Origin: Gemmatimonadaceae bacterium
Lineage (GTDB): Bacteria; Gemmatimonadota; Gemmatimonadetes; Gemmatimonadales; Gemmatimonadaceae
Assembly (NCBI GenBank): GCA_013361745.1
Contig: JABFXM010000022.1
Location: forward strand, 1-6,662
Length of the DNA: 6,662 nucleotides
Direction: 5' to 3'
The notes under the pieces were generated by a model, which saw only the letters and a program-made list of their open reading frames with translations, did no database searches and was not told the DNA's origin. Positions within the stretch are counted from its first letter, which is position 1. Each line of letters starts with the position of its first letter. The translations under genes were made by a program, and so were the position numbers. This document shows, piece by piece, positions 5,512-6,662 of this stretch.

Positions 5512-5538
5512 GCGTGGGAGCTCGTTGCGCACGCGGCC

Positions 5539-5670
5539 ATCGCGCGGTTTCTGGCAGGAAGAACAGCGCAAGAACGGCGCAAGAACGACGGGAGCCGGCT
5601 CGTGCCCGTAGAATCTTCAGCTGTTCTTGCAGCCGTGCTTCCGTAGTGCTTGCAGCCCGAACCGCGCGAT
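5539..5670. repeat. Nested inverted-repeat element in convergent intergenic region
   Basis: Outer arms ATCGCGCGGTT (5539-5549) and AACCGCGCGAT (5660-5670) are perfect 11-bp inverted copies. Inside, 5554-5567 and 5620-5633 pair at 12 of 14 positions (core AAGAACAGC with GCTGTTCTT). The right side also has CTTGCAGCC twice (from 5626 and 5649), making that side longer. Between the convergent lipoprotein and MetH genes this could be a REP-like or miniature element, or a bidirectional transcription stop. No gene is encoded in 5484-5760, and I see nothing else notable in 5671-5760. Confidence 0.55.
5554..5587 (+). repeat. 11-bp tandem repeat GCGCAAGAACG
   Basis: Two perfect adjacent copies (5566-5576 and 5577-5587) preceded by a degenerate third (GCAGGAAGAAC, 5554-5564). 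The array forms the left inner arm of the inverted-repeat element around it. Confidence 0.7.
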
Positions 5671-5760
5671 CCAGCCGCCGAGTCAGACCCCAACGCGAGC
5701 CGCACGAGTCGGGGCGAGCAATGGTTCCCCACACCCCCTGCCTCGTCGAGCTGAGCCACG

Positions 5761-6662
5761 TCAGCCCCGCGCCCCCGCAGTCGCGTCTTCGCGGACGACG
5801 TAGTACTTCGCCTCGGGGTGGTGGACGACGATGGCGGCGGTGCTCGCCTCGGGGAGGAGCTGGAAGGAGACGGTGTGGTCCATGCCTAACGTCTCGCGTG
5901 CGGGGAGGATCGAGAAGAGCTTCCCGTGCTCCTCGAGGTCGGGACAGGCGCCGTAGCCCCACGAGTAGCGCTTGCCGCGGCCGGCGGGGAGGCCGAGCTC
6001 GTGGCGCACGCGCGCGGGCATCCACTGCGCGACCACCTCGGCGCTCTCCACCGCGAGGCCGTGGGAGTAGTAGGCTTCGGTGTATTCGCCTGCCGCCTGC
6101 AGCCGCTCGAAGCGCTTCGTCGCCTCGTCGCCGACGGTGACGATCTGGAAGGCGGCGACGTCCACGACGTCGCCGTCGGCGGCGCGGAAGTAGTCGGCGA
6201 GGCAGAGCCGCTCGCGTCCCTCCTGCCGCGGGAAGGCGAAGCGCGCGATCTCGATCCGGTCGAAGTCCTTCGCGTACTCCACCGGGTCGTACACGATCAG
6301 CTCGTTCCCCTGCGAGTTCACCGGGAAATAGCCGTAGATCGCCTGCGGCTTCAGCCACTTGTCGCGCTCGGCCTCCTCCTTCAGCCGCTTCAGCACCGGC
6401 TCGAACTCGTTCTTTATGGTCGCTTCGTACTGCGCCCCCGAGCCGCGCGCGCCCCACTGCAGGCGATAGAGCTCGTCGAGGTCGAGGTGCGCGAACACCT
6501 CGCCTAACGGTATGTCCTTGACCACGGCCGGCCCCCAGAAGGGAGGCGTCGGCGGCTTGACGTCGGCCTTCACGTCGCTGCGCGCGCCCGCGTCGTCGCC
6601 GGAGCGGACGTCCTTGCCGACGTTCGCGTGAAGGAAGACGTCCTTCCGCGCCGCGTCGATGA
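5761..6662 (-). CDS. metH: Cobalamin-dependent methionine synthase, C-terminal activation domain (5' end outside window)
   Basis: About 299 codons are visible; the frame is open to the right edge, so the gene starts outside the window. This is the AdoMet-binding activation domain of MetH, needed to restore oxidised cob(II)alamin to methylcobalamin using S-adenosylmethionine and an electron donor. Landmarks in order: PPTPPFWGP (near 6555), a Leu/Arg/Trp-rich segment DELYRLQWG, AIYGYFPVNSQGNEL (near 6330), FAFPRQ and LCLADYFR, YYSHGLAVESAEVVAQWMP, then RYSWGYGACPDLEEH (near 5970-5926), matching the family's AdoMet-binding R-x-x-x-G-Y-x-A-C-P-D motif (E. coli has GYPACPD). It ends with the typical IVVHHPEAKYYVV. 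The 30 or so residues before PPTPP (Asp/Lys/Arg/Val-rich) are a linker. Whether the missing part carries the HMT, folate and B12 modules cannot be seen. It contains octamer copies 4 and 5. Confidence 0.92.
   Translation of the reverse strand, partial: IDAARKDVFLHANVGKDVRSGDDAGARSDVKADVKPPTPPFWGPAVVKDIPLGEVFAHLDLDELYRLQWGARGSGAQYEATIKNEFEPVLKRLKEEAERDKWLKPQAIYGYFPVNSQGNELIVYDPVEYAKDFDRIEIARFAFPRQEGRERLCLADYFRAADGDVVDVAAFQIVTVGDEATKRFERLQAAGEYTEAYYSHGLAVESAEVVAQWMPARVRHELGLPAGRGKRYSWGYGACPDLEEHGKLFSILPARETLGMDHTVSFQLLPEASTAAIVVHHPEAKYYVVREDATAGARG
5884..5891 (+). repeat. GCCTAACG octamer, copy 4
   Basis: Inside metH near the 3' end; CG-TTA-GGC on the coding strand encodes the Leu-Gly of ETLGMDH. 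Same orientation as the other copies. Confidence 0.6.
6502..6509 (+). repeat. GCCTAACG octamer, copy 5
   Basis: Inside metH near the start of the activation domain; CG-TTA-GGC encodes the Leu-Gly of DIPLGEV. Same orientation as the other copies. Confidence 0.6.

Noticed and set aside
3891..5759. Long open frame antisense to the lipoprotein gene (about 622 codons)
   Set aside because: It is Arg/Ala/Gly/His-rich without domain features and has no ribosome binding site. The opposite strand has a signal peptide, lipobox, good ribosome binding site and natural protein composition. Long antisense frames are expected at this GC content.
652..6509. GCCTAAC/GTTAGGC resembles the core half-sites of integron attC recombination sites
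   Set aside because: The copies are single, kilobases apart, all in one orientation and mostly inside conserved coding sequence. They lack the paired half-sites and hairpin arms of attC, and there is no integrase or cassette structure.
559..6573. TTA codons as developmental (bldA-like) translational control
   Set aside because: TTA control is a Streptomyces trait. Here the TTA codons lie in housekeeping-type genes and always in the same octamer, which a codon-level explanation does not account for.

Overview
The window is 6.66 kb of very GC-rich bacterial chromosome. Its coding style (strong G/C bias at third codon positions, several GTG starts, TGA stops), a bifunctional-type homocysteine methyltransferase/methylenetetrahydrofolate reductase pair, a MetH-type methionine synthase and an unfamiliar secreted lipoprotein suggest a soil or environmental bacterium. 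Gemmatimonadota is my best guess, but that is an inference from gene style; Acidobacteriota, Myxococcota or Actinomycetota are not excluded.

Layout from left to right. 9-248 (minus): a small hypothetical protein. 249-558: no gene, with two mutually exclusive hairpins behind the next operon. 559-960 and 957-1790 (minus): a DUF1634 membrane protein and a TauE/SafE-family permease, overlapping by 4 bases (GTGA) and probably translationally coupled. 1791-2043: an intergenic region built almost wholly of repeats, with 23-bp direct repeats, a 43-bp imperfect inverted repeat, a 10-bp hairpin and a heptamer tandem. 2044-2865 (minus): methylenetetrahydrofolate reductase (MTHFR). 3007-3894 (minus): homocysteine S-methyltransferase (HMT). 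3895-3950: a 56-bp divergent promoter region with a strong hairpin. 3951-5483 (plus): a 510-residue predicted lipoprotein of unknown function. 5484-5760: a convergent intergenic region with hairpins and a second inverted-repeat element. 5761 to the right edge (minus): the C-terminal activation domain of cobalamin-dependent methionine synthase (MetH), cut by the window edge.

The metabolic theme is methionine synthesis and methyl-group cycling. MTHFR makes 5-methyltetrahydrofolate, the HMT module moves a methyl group to homocysteine, and the MetH activation domain supports reductive remethylation of cobalamin by S-adenosylmethionine. The TauE/SafE permease may move a sulfur compound or another organic anion, but its substrate cannot be read from the sequence.

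Three things deserve attention. First, HMT and MTHFR lie in one reading frame separated by a single TGA and 47 open codons. Together they have the length of the known fused enzyme, and the conserved start of the MTHFR domain has no ATG, GTG or TTG codon of its own. Second, the octamer GCCTAACG occurs five times, always in the same orientation, and accounts for every TAA trinucleotide I can find on the plus strand; four of the copies create the only in-frame TTA leucine codons I can find in the genes, always followed by GGC (Leu-Gly). Third, two intergenic regions carry inverted-repeat/tandem-repeat elements that look like miniature mobile or REP-like sequences.
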